A stretch of 56,287 nt of DNA from Ventosimonas gracilis (GCF_001580025.1 NZ_LSZO01000145.1:1-56287), one strand, 5' to 3'. Shown: positions 8,034-16,820, counted from the stretch's first letter. Program-made: numbers and translations. Notes: generated from the sequence alone by a model not told the origin.

Positions 8034-8141
8034 TCATCCATCTGCCCCTAAACCCACCCGGCCGACAGTGCCTCGGCCTGCGGCAACAACACTGTCTAGC
8101 TCGAAACCGAGGGTGCCGCCGTTGTTGTCGTTCTGTGCCAT
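8034..8141 (-). pseudogene. hsdM: Stub of type I restriction methylase gene hsdM
   Basis: A ribosome site (AGGAAAC) precedes an ATG at 8141 and the reading frame begins MAQNDNNGGTLGFE, which matches the usual start of HsdM. After about 14 codons the sequence no longer fits the family and a stop comes at residue 36. Almost the whole hsdM gene has been deleted, leaving its translation start and a short scar directly upstream of rhuM. Confidence 0.6.
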
Positions 8142-8201
8142 TGTTTCCTGTCCTATGCGCGCGCCGGGCCGCTCAGTACGACCAGAAGTTTTTTGCCATC
8201 G

Positions 8202-8408
8202 CTACTCATGAGCAAACACCGCTAACAGGCCGACGATGGCGGAGCGTGCCTGCTCCTTATCTGGGCTGGCCAACATCGTGCGCACCCTGTGAGCCAAGTC
8301 GTCAGCCGATGGCACCGATACCGCACTGCCGGTATGCGCCTCCCGCATACCGGCAGTGATCATCTTGGCGGGCGGGTCGTACTCCCCCCGCTCATACCGG
8401 CTGTTCAC
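8202..8408 (-). CDS. Hypothetical 68-aa reading frame
   Basis: A GTG-started frame with some coding look in its second half (SADDLAHRVRTMLASPDKEQ, then IVGLLAVFAHE). It overlaps the end of the preceding pseudogene and contains a 15-bp hairpin at 8324-8358. No family was recognised and it may be another fragment without function. Confidence 0.3.
   Translation of the reverse strand: MNSRYERGEYDPPAKMITAGMREAHTGSAVSVPSADDLAHRVRTMLASPDKEQARSAIVGLLAVFAHE
8324..8358. repeat. 15-bp perfect inverted repeat
   Basis: CACTGCCGGTATGCG and its exact complement flank a 5-base spacer. It lies at the join between two gene remnants. There is no T run. Confidence 0.9.
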
Positions 8409-8626
8409 GCAGCCATTTTAGCAAGGGCAGATAGAGGTTTTCATGTCGGTGGTTGAGTGCCCGTTCGAGCAACTGCAGGTAATCGTCGTCTTCCAGGTAT
8501 GCTTCGACGAAGGTCAGCGGTTGATTGCGCACGGAAAGTCAGCCACGCATTGCGCTCCAGCGGTGTCAGCTGCTCATCCAGCAACAAGGCTTTCGGGGTG
8601 ATGATGTCTGAAGGTTGATGTGACAT
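8392..8626 (-). pseudogene. STY4528-like ICE replication gene with internal deletion
   Basis: The minus strand starts MSHQPSDIITPKALLLDEQ then LTPLERNAWLTFRAQ, which resembles the N-terminus of STY4528-family pathogenicity-island replication proteins. Near 8530 a second frame takes over (NQPLTFVEAYLEDDDYLQLL, then ERALNHRHENLYLPLLKW and a stop at 8392), resembling a later part of the same family. The middle has been deleted with a frame change. The family name is from memory; the deletion pattern is an inference from the two frames. Confidence 0.45.
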
Positions 8627-8925
8627 GACAAGGGGGCGTCGGCCAGCGCACTTACATCAGCGTAGGCAGTGTACGGATCATCCAAGAAACGCCATGTACG
8701 TCCATCAAAAGACACATATCAGCTTTGGGTCCAAGAATAGATCCAAGCACGCCAGTGACCTCTTGTAATATCATTTAAAAAAGATACGAATCAATAAACC
8801 CTTCTGTATTGGTAAATGACGGCAGAACCATGCGCATGCGCTGATGATGATGGGTGCTGATATAGTTGCAAACCGACGTATCGAGCATGTCGATACGATA
8901 CAGAAAAACAAACTGGAGCCAGCAT
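8627..8925. other. Spacer before the HrgA-like gene
   Basis: About 300 bp with no convincing gene; it becomes A/T-richer from about 8760. It must hold the promoter of the plus-strand gene at 8926. Confidence 0.4.
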
Positions 8926-9882
8926 ATGGCGCTGAATCTCGCAAAAACGGTCATTGCGTATTTGCAGGCCCGGCCCGGAGAAAAATTCACGGCCAGGGAA
9001 ATTGCCAGGTGGATATTTGCGACTTATCCTGAGCAATGCGAGCAAAAACGCGCCAACAGCCTGAGGGGCCGGATCAGATCGGATGCCGATTTGATGCAGC
9101 AACTCGTCGCAGAAATCGGCTCGTCCCGCCAGCGCATACAGGCCAGATGCCCTGCTATCAAAACAACTGAAGGGAAACCACGCAGGTATTACTATTCGGA
9201 ACAATCAGACAGCGCAGAGGTTGCCGCAGCCGAGGGCGAATGGGGGGCCGGCACAACCGATGGCAATACTTCAATTCCCGATGAACGCACACTGTATATC
9301 CTGCTCCCGCAATATCTCCGGGATGAATTTGGCGTTTTCTGCAAACGTATTGACGAAAAGCGCGCATCGAACAAACGCGGGCCCAATGGAAACCGATGGT
9401 TATATCCCGATATGGTCGGGTTGGAGGATTTGGGCGCGGACTGGCACCGGGAAGTACGCGAGTGCGTCAAACAGTATTCTGACAAGCGCACCAGAGTGTG
9501 GTCGTTTGAAGTCAAGCGGCTGATCAATCGCTCGAATGTGCGCGAGTGTTTCTTTCAGGCGGTGTCGAATTCGTCATGGGCCAATTTCGGCTATCTGGTG
9601 GCGGCTGAAATCAACGGGCAGGACACGTTGAAAGAATTGCGGATGCTGTTCGCAGCGCATGGCATTGGTGTTATCAAACTGGATGTTGACAATCCCGCTG
9701 ACAGCCAGGTGCTGATTCCCGCGCGTGAACGCAATGAAATCGACTGGAACATGGTCAACCGGCTGGCTGAGGAGAATGGGGATTTCATGGCCTATGTCAA
9801 ACTGGTCAGGCAGTTTTACCAGACCGGCGAGGCGCGTTCGAGGGATTGGGATGCGCCTGAAGGTGAACCGCCCACTCAATAG
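8926..9882 (+). CDS. COG2958/HrgA-like protein
   Basis: The 318-residue product starts MALNLAKTVIAYL with an N-terminal winged-helix-like segment (LQARPGEKFTAREIARWIF, then TYPEQCEQKRA) and a C-terminal domain with LYPDMVGLEDLGADW, RVWSFEVKRLINRSNVREC and FGYLVAAEI. The second block has a Glu-x-Lys in a PD-(D/E)XK-like setting (FEVKRL). Related HrgA-type proteins are found beside restriction genes. The start at 8926 has GGAG 8 bases upstream; an in-frame ATG at 8866 lacks one. No methylase lies beside it, so its role is unknown. It could be a solitary nuclease-like defence or regulatory protein. Confidence 0.65.
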   Translation: MALNLAKTVIAYLQARPGEKFTAREIARWIFATYPEQCEQKRANSLRGRIRSDADLMQQLVAEIGSSRQRIQARCPAIKTTEGKPRRYYYSEQSDSAEVAAAEGEWGAGTTDGNTSIPDERTLYILLPQYLRDEFGVFCKRIDEKRASNKRGPNGNRWLYPDMVGLEDLGADWHREVRECVKQYSDKRTRVWSFEVKRLINRSNVRECFFQAVSNSSWANFGYLVAAEINGQDTLKELRMLFAAHGIGVIKLDVDNPADSQVLIPARERNEIDWNMVNRLAEENGDFMAYVKLVRQFYQTGEARSRDWDAPEGEPPTQ

Positions 9883-9912
9883 TAAGATGATTCCATGGGC
9901 GGCCTTGGGGCC

Positions 9913-11165
9913 TTACTCGGCGGCAAAAAACCACTCGCGTCGCGCAAACATTAGGCCGATGGCGTAGATCGCGAAAGCAATAAGCGCCGTCGCGGGCGCA
10001 GAAAGCTCGGCGTAGCCGCCGCCAAAAACGTGCAGCCCGATCCCGACGACCGCGGCCAAGATCCATGCGGTAATTCCGAGTGGATTAGGAACGTGGCTCG
10101 ATCGAAATTCCAGAGTGCCGCCCGACAGGCGATCATAACGATCGCTCAGAATATGAGCCATGGCCACAGCGACCCACGCAACGACGAAGATACCTTGATA
10201 GGCCAAGGCCTGCAGGAGATAACTGAACACGTCAGCCAGCATCAGTACATAGACGATGGCACCCACCGCAATCGCCCAACCGATCCGCCCGAAGCGAAGC
10301 CGGCCAAACAGTTGGACAAGCGCCTCCAGATTGACGGCGGCGAGATAGTAATTCGCCGTGTTGATACGGGTCTGGCTAACCCAAACGAAGGCCAGGCCCC
10401 AGATCCCCATAAGCTTCAGCAGCGCGAGGAGTACGCTGACCTCCGAGAGCGCGCCGATATCCGGTACGGTGCCGATCATGAACATGCCGAAGAGCCCGCT
10501 GACCAAGAAGGCCATGGCATAGAACGGTATTCCGAAATTAAACCAGGCGTGATAGCCGACGTCTTCTTCTCGACCGTTGCGGGCATAATCGAAGGTGAAC
10601 ATCATCAGTACCCAGATGCCCATGTAATAGACGAAGCAGGACCACCAGCCACCAGCAGGCTCACCCGTCTGCGGCCCCAAGTTCAGCCACTTGTCGCTGT
10701 AGCCGTACTCGCCGATGGCGAGCGCGACGGCAACGATGAGGCCGAGGATATAGAAGGGCAACAGGACGCCGTTGAACTTGTCGAGCCAAGTCTGGATGCT
10801 GCCGAAGATGAGCGGCACACTATAGAGCACCACGATCAGCGCCGCTATGGGATAAGCGATCGACGGCGCGATGGTAGTGATGCCGACAGCAATGACCGCA
10901 CCTTCGAAGACGGCGTAATAGCGAAACGACTCAGCACGGTATTGATGACGCCATAGACGATTATCGTCAGCACCAGGCCGATGATGGCGTTGCGCGTACC
11001 GAAATTGAGTGCCATCGCCGCGCCGACGACAACATAGAAGACGGCGCTGCATACCGCCCACCAAGCCATGGTAAGCGCCATCTTGGGCATGCGCTTGTCT
11101 GCAGGAACTGCCGTTGCAGAGTAGTCGAGGTCATCAACCTCAGTACTTGAAATCTGTCCAGCCAT
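9913..11165 (-). pseudogene. NCS1-family permease, internal deletion
   Basis: The first 83 codons from 11165 give an N-terminus of an NCS1 nucleobase/cation symporter (KMALTMAWWAVCSAVFYVVV, then GVINTVLSRFA). At about 10930 the frame breaks and another frame continues at YYAVFEGAVIAVG with the remaining membrane helices to the stop at 9913. Family members carry about 30 residues (the RTGLSVALFSR-type helix) between these two blocks, so roughly 100 bases are missing and the frame has shifted. It is the last gene of the pxp operon and would have imported the operon's substrate, so its loss may leave the pathway without a transporter. Confidence 0.8.
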
Positions 11166-11222
11166 GATGTCTTCTCCTAGTATCGGTTAGATTTTCGAGG
11201 CTTGCCAGTGGCTACCCGCTGG

Positions 11223-12197
11223 CTATGCCTGCAGGTAGTTCCGCACCCTGTTCAGGAGTACAGCTCGATCAGCACGCGCTTGGAGCGCTTCTTGCATATT
11301 GACCTTCACGAACCGCGTTGGTGTGTTGGGTTGCATCTGGCCGATCAAATCCATGTCCGCGGAAATGACCGCCCCCAAGGTAAAGTACCCACCGCCCGAC
11401 ACCGCATCGCGGTGCAGGATGATCGGCTCGGTTCCGCCGGGAACCTGGATCGAGCCATAGGGATAGCAGCTGTCGACGATGTTCGACGGATCGGAACCGG
11501 CACCGAAGGGCTGCTTGCGCTCGACGAAGTCCAGCTTGCGGCCGCCCTTGAAGCGGTAGCCCATGCGGTCGGCTTCGTTCGCCACCTTCCATTCGTCGGC
11601 GAAGAAGTTTTCCAGCGATGCCTCCGTCACACGATGCCAGTAGAGGCCGGGCACCACACGCAGCACCACCGGCGAGCCAGCCGCACGCATATACTCATGC
11701 GCAAGGGATGCACCTTCAGTGTCAAGACGCCCCTTGCCGATCGGCAGTTCGTCGCCGACGGCAAGGGGTCGGCCCTTGAAGCCACCGAGAGCACCAATTG
11801 GATAGGTCGAGCGGCTGCCCAGCGCTTCGGGCACGTCGATGCCGCCAGAGACCGCGATGCAGATGCGCGCGCCGGATTTCAGGAAATCGAAGGTGAGCAC
11901 CTGCCCCGCCTTCACCTTGAAGGCGGTCCAGCCGGGCTGGGGAGTACCGTCCACCTTGACCGGCATATCCGCGCCGGTGACGGCAACCAGCGCATCCTCG
12001 GTGAATTCGAGCTGCGGGCCGATGAAGACGGCTTCGAGGCCGGCTGCCCCCTCGTCGTTGCCGACGAGCAGGTTCGCGGCGCGCATAGCAAAGCGGTCCA
12101 TCGCGCCGCCGACCGGGATGCCGAGATGGAAATAGCCGGGACGGCCGAGATCCTGGACGGTGGTCGCAAGACCGTGGTGGAGAACTTTAATGGCCAT
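11223..12197 (-). CDS. pxpC: 5-oxoprolinase subunit C / carboxyltransferase AHS2 (KipA-like)
   Basis: The 324-residue protein belongs to the AHS2 (allophanate hydrolase subunit 2, KipA) family: VLHHGLATTVQDLGRPGYFH, GIPVGGAMDRFAMRAANLLV, LEFTEDALVAVTGAD, CIAVSGGIDVP and LGSRSTYPIGALGG are the usual blocks. In PxpABC the AHS1/AHS2 pair converts 5-oxoproline with ATP; in urea carboxylase the same two domains make up the carboxyltransferase. The start overlaps the end of pxpB by 11 bases. Because biotin carboxylase and carrier genes are in the same operon, the carboxyltransferase role is a serious option here. Confidence 0.85.
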   Translation of the reverse strand: MAIKVLHHGLATTVQDLGRPGYFHLGIPVGGAMDRFAMRAANLLVGNDEGAAGLEAVFIGPQLEFTEDALVAVTGADMPVKVDGTPQPGWTAFKVKAGQVLTFDFLKSGARICIAVSGGIDVPEALGSRSTYPIGALGGFKGRPLAVGDELPIGKGRLDTEGASLAHEYMRAAGSPVVLRVVPGLYWHRVTEASLENFFADEWKVANEADRMGYRFKGGRKLDFVERKQPFGAGSDPSNIVDSCYPYGSIQVPGGTEPIILHRDAVSGGGYFTLGAVISADMDLIGQMQPNTPTRFVKVNMQEALQARADRAVLLNRVRNYLQA

Positions 12198-13062
12198 TGA
12201 GCGTACCCTCCAGCTTGGCGTTATAGCCGTCGATATCCTTCTGGAATTCCCTCAGGTCGAAGCTGAGCTCGCGGATCGGCGGGGCGAAGCGACCCTTGTC
12301 GACATCCTCCACCGACTGGTCGTAGGCGTCGCGGTCGATCGGCTTGAACTTGACGATGTCGCCGGGGCGGAAGAAGACCATGAAGTCGCGCAGATAGCTG
12401 ATCGTCTGGGCCGGATCGAAGATCGGCATCGGCGTGATGCCGAACATCTGGTAGCCACCGGCCCCGCGTACCGAATAGATGGCGCCGAAGCAGCCGCCGT
12501 GGCCGACCGTCAGCCTGGGCGTATCGGTACGGGGACGCGGGTATTTCGGCACCTGGATTTGCCGCTTGCGCTCGACCATCTGGTACATGAAGGGCAAGCC
12601 GGCGACGAAGCCGACCATGGAGACGAACCAAGGCGAACCGGAATGGGCAGCGACGAAATCGTCAATCGAGCCGTAATTGTTGATGCGCGCGGCATAGTCG
12701 AGGTCGGTGCCTGACGGATCCTGATGGCGCTCGCGGAAACGCATCAGCGTCTCATGCGTCCACGGATCGTTGTAGAAGACCGGGATCTCGACGATGCGGG
12801 TCTTCAGCACTGGCTCGGCCTTTTCCGCCGCGCCCTCGATCGCCTTCACTTCCTCCAGGATGTCGTCGGGATGAATGACATCCGGGTCGAACTTGATCTG
12901 GAACGAGGCATTGGCCGGACAAATCTCGGTGACGCCCCTGATGCCGCTTTCCCGCACGCCCTTCGCCATGGAAAGGCTCTTGAAGAAGGCTTCGAGCGAC
13001 ATCTCCTCGCTGCATTCAACGAAAAGGTGCTCATCGCCGCCAAAAGTGTAGCGTGCCGTCAT
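12187..13062 (-). CDS. pxpB: 5-oxoprolinase subunit B / carboxyltransferase AHS1 (KipI-like)
   Basis: This 291-residue AHS1-family protein shows FGGDEHLFVECSEEM at the start, IPVFYNDPWTHETL in the middle and GFVAGLPFMYQM, TPRLTVGHGGCFGAIYSVRG and GGYQMFGITPMPIFD near the end. It is about 70 residues longer than E. coli PxpB, close to the AHS1 part of urea carboxylase, with extra sequence in the RFRERHQDPSGTDLDYAARI region. It overlaps the biotin carboxylase stop by 4 bases (ATGA), so the subunits should be made in balance. Confidence 0.85.
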   Translation of the reverse strand: MTARYTFGGDEHLFVECSEEMSLEAFFKSLSMAKGVRESGIRGVTEICPANASFQIKFDPDVIHPDDILEEVKAIEGAAEKAEPVLKTRIVEIPVFYNDPWTHETLMRFRERHQDPSGTDLDYAARINNYGSIDDFVAAHSGSPWFVSMVGFVAGLPFMYQMVERKRQIQVPKYPRPRTDTPRLTVGHGGCFGAIYSVRGAGGYQMFGITPMPIFDPAQTISYLRDFMVFFRPGDIVKFKPIDRDAYDQSVEDVDKGRFAPPIRELSFDLREFQKDIDGYNAKLEGTLNGH

Positions 13063-14447
13063 TTCTTCACCTCCTCAGAAATGGTGCTTGGCTGGGGAAA
13101 GTTGACTTCAAGCCAACTTTCGAGAAAGCGCGTGTGGAAGCGACCGGCAGCGACCTCTGCATCCGCGGCCAAGGCAGCATGGAGCGGAATCGTGGTTGGA
13201 ATGCCGTCAATCTTCAGGCCAAGGAGGGCCTGCGCGAGATTCATCAGGCAGTCGTCGCGATCCGTGCCATGGACGATGAGTTTGCCCAGCAGGGAGTCAT
13301 AGAACGGCGGCACCGTGTAGCCGTCGTAAAGCAGGGTGTCGAAGCGCGTGCCCCGGCTTTGCGGAGCACTGAAGCGCGCGATTGTGCCGGGACACGGAGC
13401 GAAGTTCTTGAATGGATCTTCTGCATTGATCCGGCACTCGATGGCGTGGCCGGTGGTGCGGATATCCTCTTGTCGAACAGAGAGCTTCTCACCGTCGGCA
13501 ATCCGGAGCATCTCCTGAACAAGGTCGAGGCCAGTGATCATTTCGGTCACGGGGTGCTCGACCTGAATACGCGTATTCACCTCGATGAAGTAGAATTTTC
13601 GTGCTTCCTCGTCGTATAGATATTCCACCGTGCCGGCGCCGCGGTAGCCAACGGCCCGAGCGAGCGCGACAGCGCTTGCGCACAAACGCTTTCTGACATC
13701 ATCCGGCAGACCGATGGCTGGCGCTTCCTCCCAGACCTTCTGGCGCCGTCGTTGCAGCGAGCATTCCCGTTCGTAGCAGTGCACAAAGTTTTCTCCGTCG
13801 CCGAGAATCTGCACTTCCACATGTCGCGCCTTCTGAACCAGCTTCTCGATGTAGAGGGTGCCGTCGCCAAATGCCGCTTCCGCTTCAGCAGAGGCCTGCG
13901 GAAACTGGCGTTTGAATTCCTCAAGGTCATGGACGATACGGATTACACGCCCACCGCCGCCGGCGGCCGCCTTGATCATCACTGGAAACCCAAGCGCTAA
14001 AACGAGTGCGACCGCCTCATCAGGATCTGCAATCCTTCCGTCACTGCCTGGAACGGTGGGAACGCCAGCCTTTTGCGCGACTTCGCGCGCGGCCACTTTG
14101 TCTCCAAGGAGGCGGATCGACGCTCCTGACGGCCCGACGAACTTCATCCCGGCCGCAACGACGGCGTCAGCGAAGTCTGCATTTTCTGCCAGAAAGCCAT
14201 AGCCGGGATGCACTGCATCGACATTGGCCGACTTCGCAGCCGCCAAGACGGCCTCAACGTTGAGATAGGACTTCTTGGCGGCTGGGGGGGCGATCAGGAT
14301 GGCTTCGTCGGCAAGTCGCACAGCAAGAGAATCGGCGTCGGCGGCGCTGTAAACCTGCACCGTTCGGAGCCCTAAAGCCTTGGCAGCACGGTTGATGCGT
14401 ACTGCAATTTCGCCTCGATTGGCGATCAGGACGGAGCGCATGTTCAT
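13059..14447 (-). CDS. Biotin carboxylase subunit (AccC-type)
   Basis: The 462-residue protein carries the full biotin carboxylase fold: N-terminal VLIANRGEIAVRINRAAKAL, the glycine-rich ATP-grasp loop KAAAGGGGR, HVEVQILGDG, ERECSLQRRRQKVWEEAPA and the active-site segment FIEVNTRIQVEHPVTEMITG. It carboxylates biotin on a carrier protein with bicarbonate and ATP. It begins 4 bases inside the carrier gene and ends overlapping pxpB, which ties it to the pxp genes and not to fatty acid synthesis. It is therefore probably a dedicated subunit. Confidence 0.92.
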   Translation of the reverse strand: MNMRSVLIANRGEIAVRINRAAKALGLRTVQVYSAADADSLAVRLADEAILIAPPAAKKSYLNVEAVLAAAKSANVDAVHPGYGFLAENADFADAVVAAGMKFVGPSGASIRLLGDKVAAREVAQKAGVPTVPGSDGRIADPDEAVALVLALGFPVMIKAAAGGGGRVIRIVHDLEEFKRQFPQASAEAEAAFGDGTLYIEKLVQKARHVEVQILGDGENFVHCYERECSLQRRRQKVWEEAPAIGLPDDVRKRLCASAVALARAVGYRGAGTVEYLYDEEARKFYFIEVNTRIQVEHPVTEMITGLDLVQEMLRIADGEKLSVRQEDIRTTGHAIECRINAEDPFKNFAPCPGTIARFSAPQSRGTRFDTLLYDGYTVPPFYDSLLGKLIVHGTDRDDCLMNLAQALLGLKIDGIPTTIPLHAALAADAEVAAGRFHTRFLESWLEVNFPQPSTISEEVKK

Positions 14448-14686
14448 GCCTGCACCTCGGCCAGTGTTTGGCCTGCCATCACGGCGTCGCCATCATCGAC
14501 CAGGAAACGAATGTTGAGCCCTGCAATTCCGGCGCAGATCTGGTGAAACGACTTCATCACCTCAATGAGACCGATGACATCCGTTGCTTCAACCGCATCT
14601 CCGTCGGCTTTTAAAACAGGGCTTTCGGGCGAAGCGCTCCGATAAAAAACGCCGGGTAAAGGTGACTTGATTTCAATCGTACTCAT
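14444..14686 (-). CDS. Biotin carboxyl carrier protein (80 aa)
   Basis: This is a single biotinyl domain: SPLPGVFYRS at the start, the biotinylation motif EVMKS with Lys45 as the attachment site, and VDDGDAVMAGQTLAEVQA at the end. It lacks the Ala/Pro-rich N-terminal part of AccB, as do carriers of catabolic carboxylases. It is placed between pxpA and the biotin carboxylase gene, overlapping the latter by 4 bases. Confidence 0.9.
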   Translation of the reverse strand: MSTIEIKSPLPGVFYRSASPESPVLKADGDAVEATDVIGLIEVMKSFHQICAGIAGLNIRFLVDDGDAVMAGQTLAEVQA

Positions 14687-14718
14687 TTTTATTTTTCCTA
14701 TGATTTTGTTGGGTGAAG

Positions 14719-15489
14719 CTATATGTTTGTGACAGGTTCAATGCGTATGCCGTGCGCGATCAGCGCTGCGTGCATTGCACTTGCAATTTCGAGGCAACCC
14801 GGTGTGTCGGAGTGAAAGCAGATCGACTCGAATTCGATATCAATGTCCGACCCATCGACGGTGCGCACGCGGCCGTCCACGCACGCACGGACGACCTTGT
14901 CGGCGACAGCCTGCGGGTCCAGTCGGCCACTGTGCCGCGTGAACACGATGGAGCCCGTATCGTCATAGTCTCGGTCGGCATAGAACTCCCGTACCGTGGG
15001 CTGTCCTGCCGCGATTGCCGCTCGGTAGGTTGTGGATACGCCCATGCAAAAGATGGAGGTGCCAGGTGAAGTGACGCGCATCGCCTCAACGAATGAGCGG
15101 GACATCGCCTCATTCCTTGCCAACTCCATATAAAGCGCGCCATGGGGCTTCACATGCCTGAGATTTGCGCCATGGCGGCGGCAGAACTCTCGCAGGGCAC
15201 CTACTTGATACAGGATGTCATTGACGATCTCGTCGGCGCTGCCATGGATTCTTCTCCTTCCGAACCCTTGGAGATCCCGATAGCCCGGGTGTGCGCCAAT
15301 GCTGATCCCACGCTGAACTGCGGCGCGCACCGTCGCATCCATCAGGTTCGGGTCGCCAGCGTGGAAGCCGGTAGCGATGTTCGCCGAACTGATGAACGTC
15401 ATCAATTCAGCGTCGTCTGCACCCCCAAGGTGCCAGCAGCCAAACCCCTCTCCCATGTCGCAGTTTATGTCGACAACAGCGAGTGCCAT
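14719..15489 (-). CDS. pxpA: LamB/YcsF family protein, 5-oxoprolinase subunit A
   Basis: The 256-residue protein shows the family's [11 protein letters not shown] start, [37 protein letters not shown] and a C-terminal FHSDTPG. In PxpABC this subunit takes part in ATP-dependent opening of 5-oxoproline to glutamate; members are often found with AHS1/AHS2 proteins. It is the first gene of the operon, read away from the LysR gene. Confidence 0.9.
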   Translation of the reverse strand: MALAVVDINCDMGEGFGCWHLGGADDAELMTFISSANIATGFHAGDPNLMDATVRAAVQRGISIGAHPGYRDLQGFGRRRIHGSADEIVNDILYQVGALREFCRRHGANLRHVKPHGALYMELARNEAMSRSFVEAMRVTSPGTSIFCMGVSTTYRAAIAAGQPTVREFYADRDYDDTGSIVFTRHSGRLDPQAVADKVVRACVDGRVRTVDGSDIDIEFESICFHSDTPGCLEIASAMHAALIAHGIRIEPVTNI

Positions 15490-15761
15490 GTCTCATTCCT
15501 CCCCGAATGACCCATTTGATCATCCCTATTTCAGTTCGAACTAGAATGGCAGTGAGAGGCGAGATTGTAAAATCATATAATTTGAGGACAATACACAGAA
15601 CTTCTGATGCAATCGACACGAGCGGCTCACCCGCATTTTTACTAATAATGTTAATTGGTTACGGGTAATAAGGATGCTCTGAAGCACACTGTATGACTTT
15701 GAGCGTATTGATTTTTTTCGATAAATAAGGCAAGACTTCCAAAAATTACTGAGGCGTGATT
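15490..15761. promoter_or_regulatory. Divergent control region between pxpA and the LysR gene
   Basis: A 272-bp A/T-rich spacer between two genes read in opposite directions, the usual arrangement for LysR control. It should hold both promoters and LysR sites. No single T-N11-A palindrome stood out enough to name. Confidence 0.5.
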
Positions 15762-16673
15762 ATGCAGATAAAGATAAGTCTCCGTCAGATACGCTATTTC
15801 GTTGCGACGGCCGAACATAGGCAGATTTCCCAGGCGGCCATCGACCTTGGCATTTCGCAATCGGCCATCACCGGCTCGATCAAGGAACTGGAGCAGGTTG
15901 TTGGTCAGAGTCTTTTCAGCCGGTCAACCCAAGGAATGGAACTTACCGTCGCCGGCCGACAGTTCCTTTTTCACGCATACGAAATTCTGGAAAAGGTGCG
16001 CGAGGCGACCAACCTGCTTTTGCCGTCAAACGATTTTTCCGGCCGGTTGAATGTCGCGGCGACATACACGGTGATGGGGTACTTTCTGCCCAGTCATCTC
16101 GGACGGTTGCGGCGCGCCTGGCCGAACCTCGATATCCATCTCTACGAGGTTAACCGTGAAGCTATCGAGGAAGGTCTTCTGTCAAATCGGTACGATGTCG
16201 CGGTGTTACTGACTTCAAATATCATTAACTCGGATCTTTCGATTGAAACTTTGATCAGTTCCCGCCGTCGCCTTTGGGTGGCTGCGAGGCATCCGCTTCT
16301 ATCTCGGAGTTCAGTGGGTTTGCGGGAAGTCGCCGAGGAGCCGTATATCATGCTGACGGTGGATGAAGCCGCACACACAACGCTGAAATACTGGACGACC
16401 ACGCCGTACCGTCCGAACGTCGTATTGCGAACATCGTCTGTGGAGGCGATGCGATCATTGGTGGCCGACGGTCAGGGCGTGGCTATCCTGTCCGATATGG
16501 TGTTGCGGCCTTGGTCACTTGAAGGAAAACGCATCGAGACCATCGAACTGACTGACCTAATACCCTCAATGGATGTCGGTCTTGCCTGGCCACGCGACGC
16601 CCCCTTCAATCCTGCGTTGGAAGCTTTTCGCTCATACTTCAGGCAAACATTTTTTCTGCCACTCAGTCGATAG
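15762..16673 (+). CDS. LysR-family transcriptional regulator
   Basis: The 303-residue protein has an N-terminal winged helix-turn-helix (LRQIRYFVATAEHRQISQAA, LGISQSAITGSIKELEQ, LFSRSTQGMELTVAGR) and a substrate-binding effector domain. The ATG at 15762 is chosen because GAGG lies 7 bases upstream; a GTG two codons earlier is less likely. Its position divergent from pxpA makes it the probable regulator of the pxp/biotin carboxylase operon, with 5-oxoproline or a related lactam or amide as a possible effector (inference). Confidence 0.92.
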   Translation: MQIKISLRQIRYFVATAEHRQISQAAIDLGISQSAITGSIKELEQVVGQSLFSRSTQGMELTVAGRQFLFHAYEILEKVREATNLLLPSNDFSGRLNVAATYTVMGYFLPSHLGRLRRAWPNLDIHLYEVNREAIEEGLLSNRYDVAVLLTSNIINSDLSIETLISSRRRLWVAARHPLLSRSSVGLREVAEEPYIMLTVDEAAHTTLKYWTTTPYRPNVVLRTSSVEAMRSLVADGQGVAILSDMVLRPWSLEGKRIETIELTDLIPSMDVGLAWPRDAPFNPALEAFRSYFRQTFFLPLSR

Positions 16674-16699
16674 TGGAGCGTCACTCTAACTTCAAGAAA

Positions 16700-16820
16700 T
16701 TAGCGCCGACTGCTCGAATAGGTGAGCAGCTTTCCGTCGGAAATGCTGTACCACAGGCCGTGGATGTCCCGCTGACACGAAGCGATGGCTTCCTTATTCG
16801 AGTTTGGCGTCGATCATATT
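16700..16820 (-). pseudogene. Possible C-terminal scrap of a beta-carbonic anhydrase
   Basis: A minus-strand frame reads NSNKEAIASCQRDIHGLWYS and then ISDGKLLTYSS to a stop at 16700. The IHGLWY...DGKLL pattern recalls the last strand region of beta-class carbonic anhydrases. There is no start and no zinc-site part. The assignment rests on about 30 residues. Confidence 0.35.

Noticed and set aside
10030-10956. Long plus-strand open frame opposite the permease
   Set aside because: It has the biased composition of an antisense shadow and the minus strand encodes clear membrane helices.
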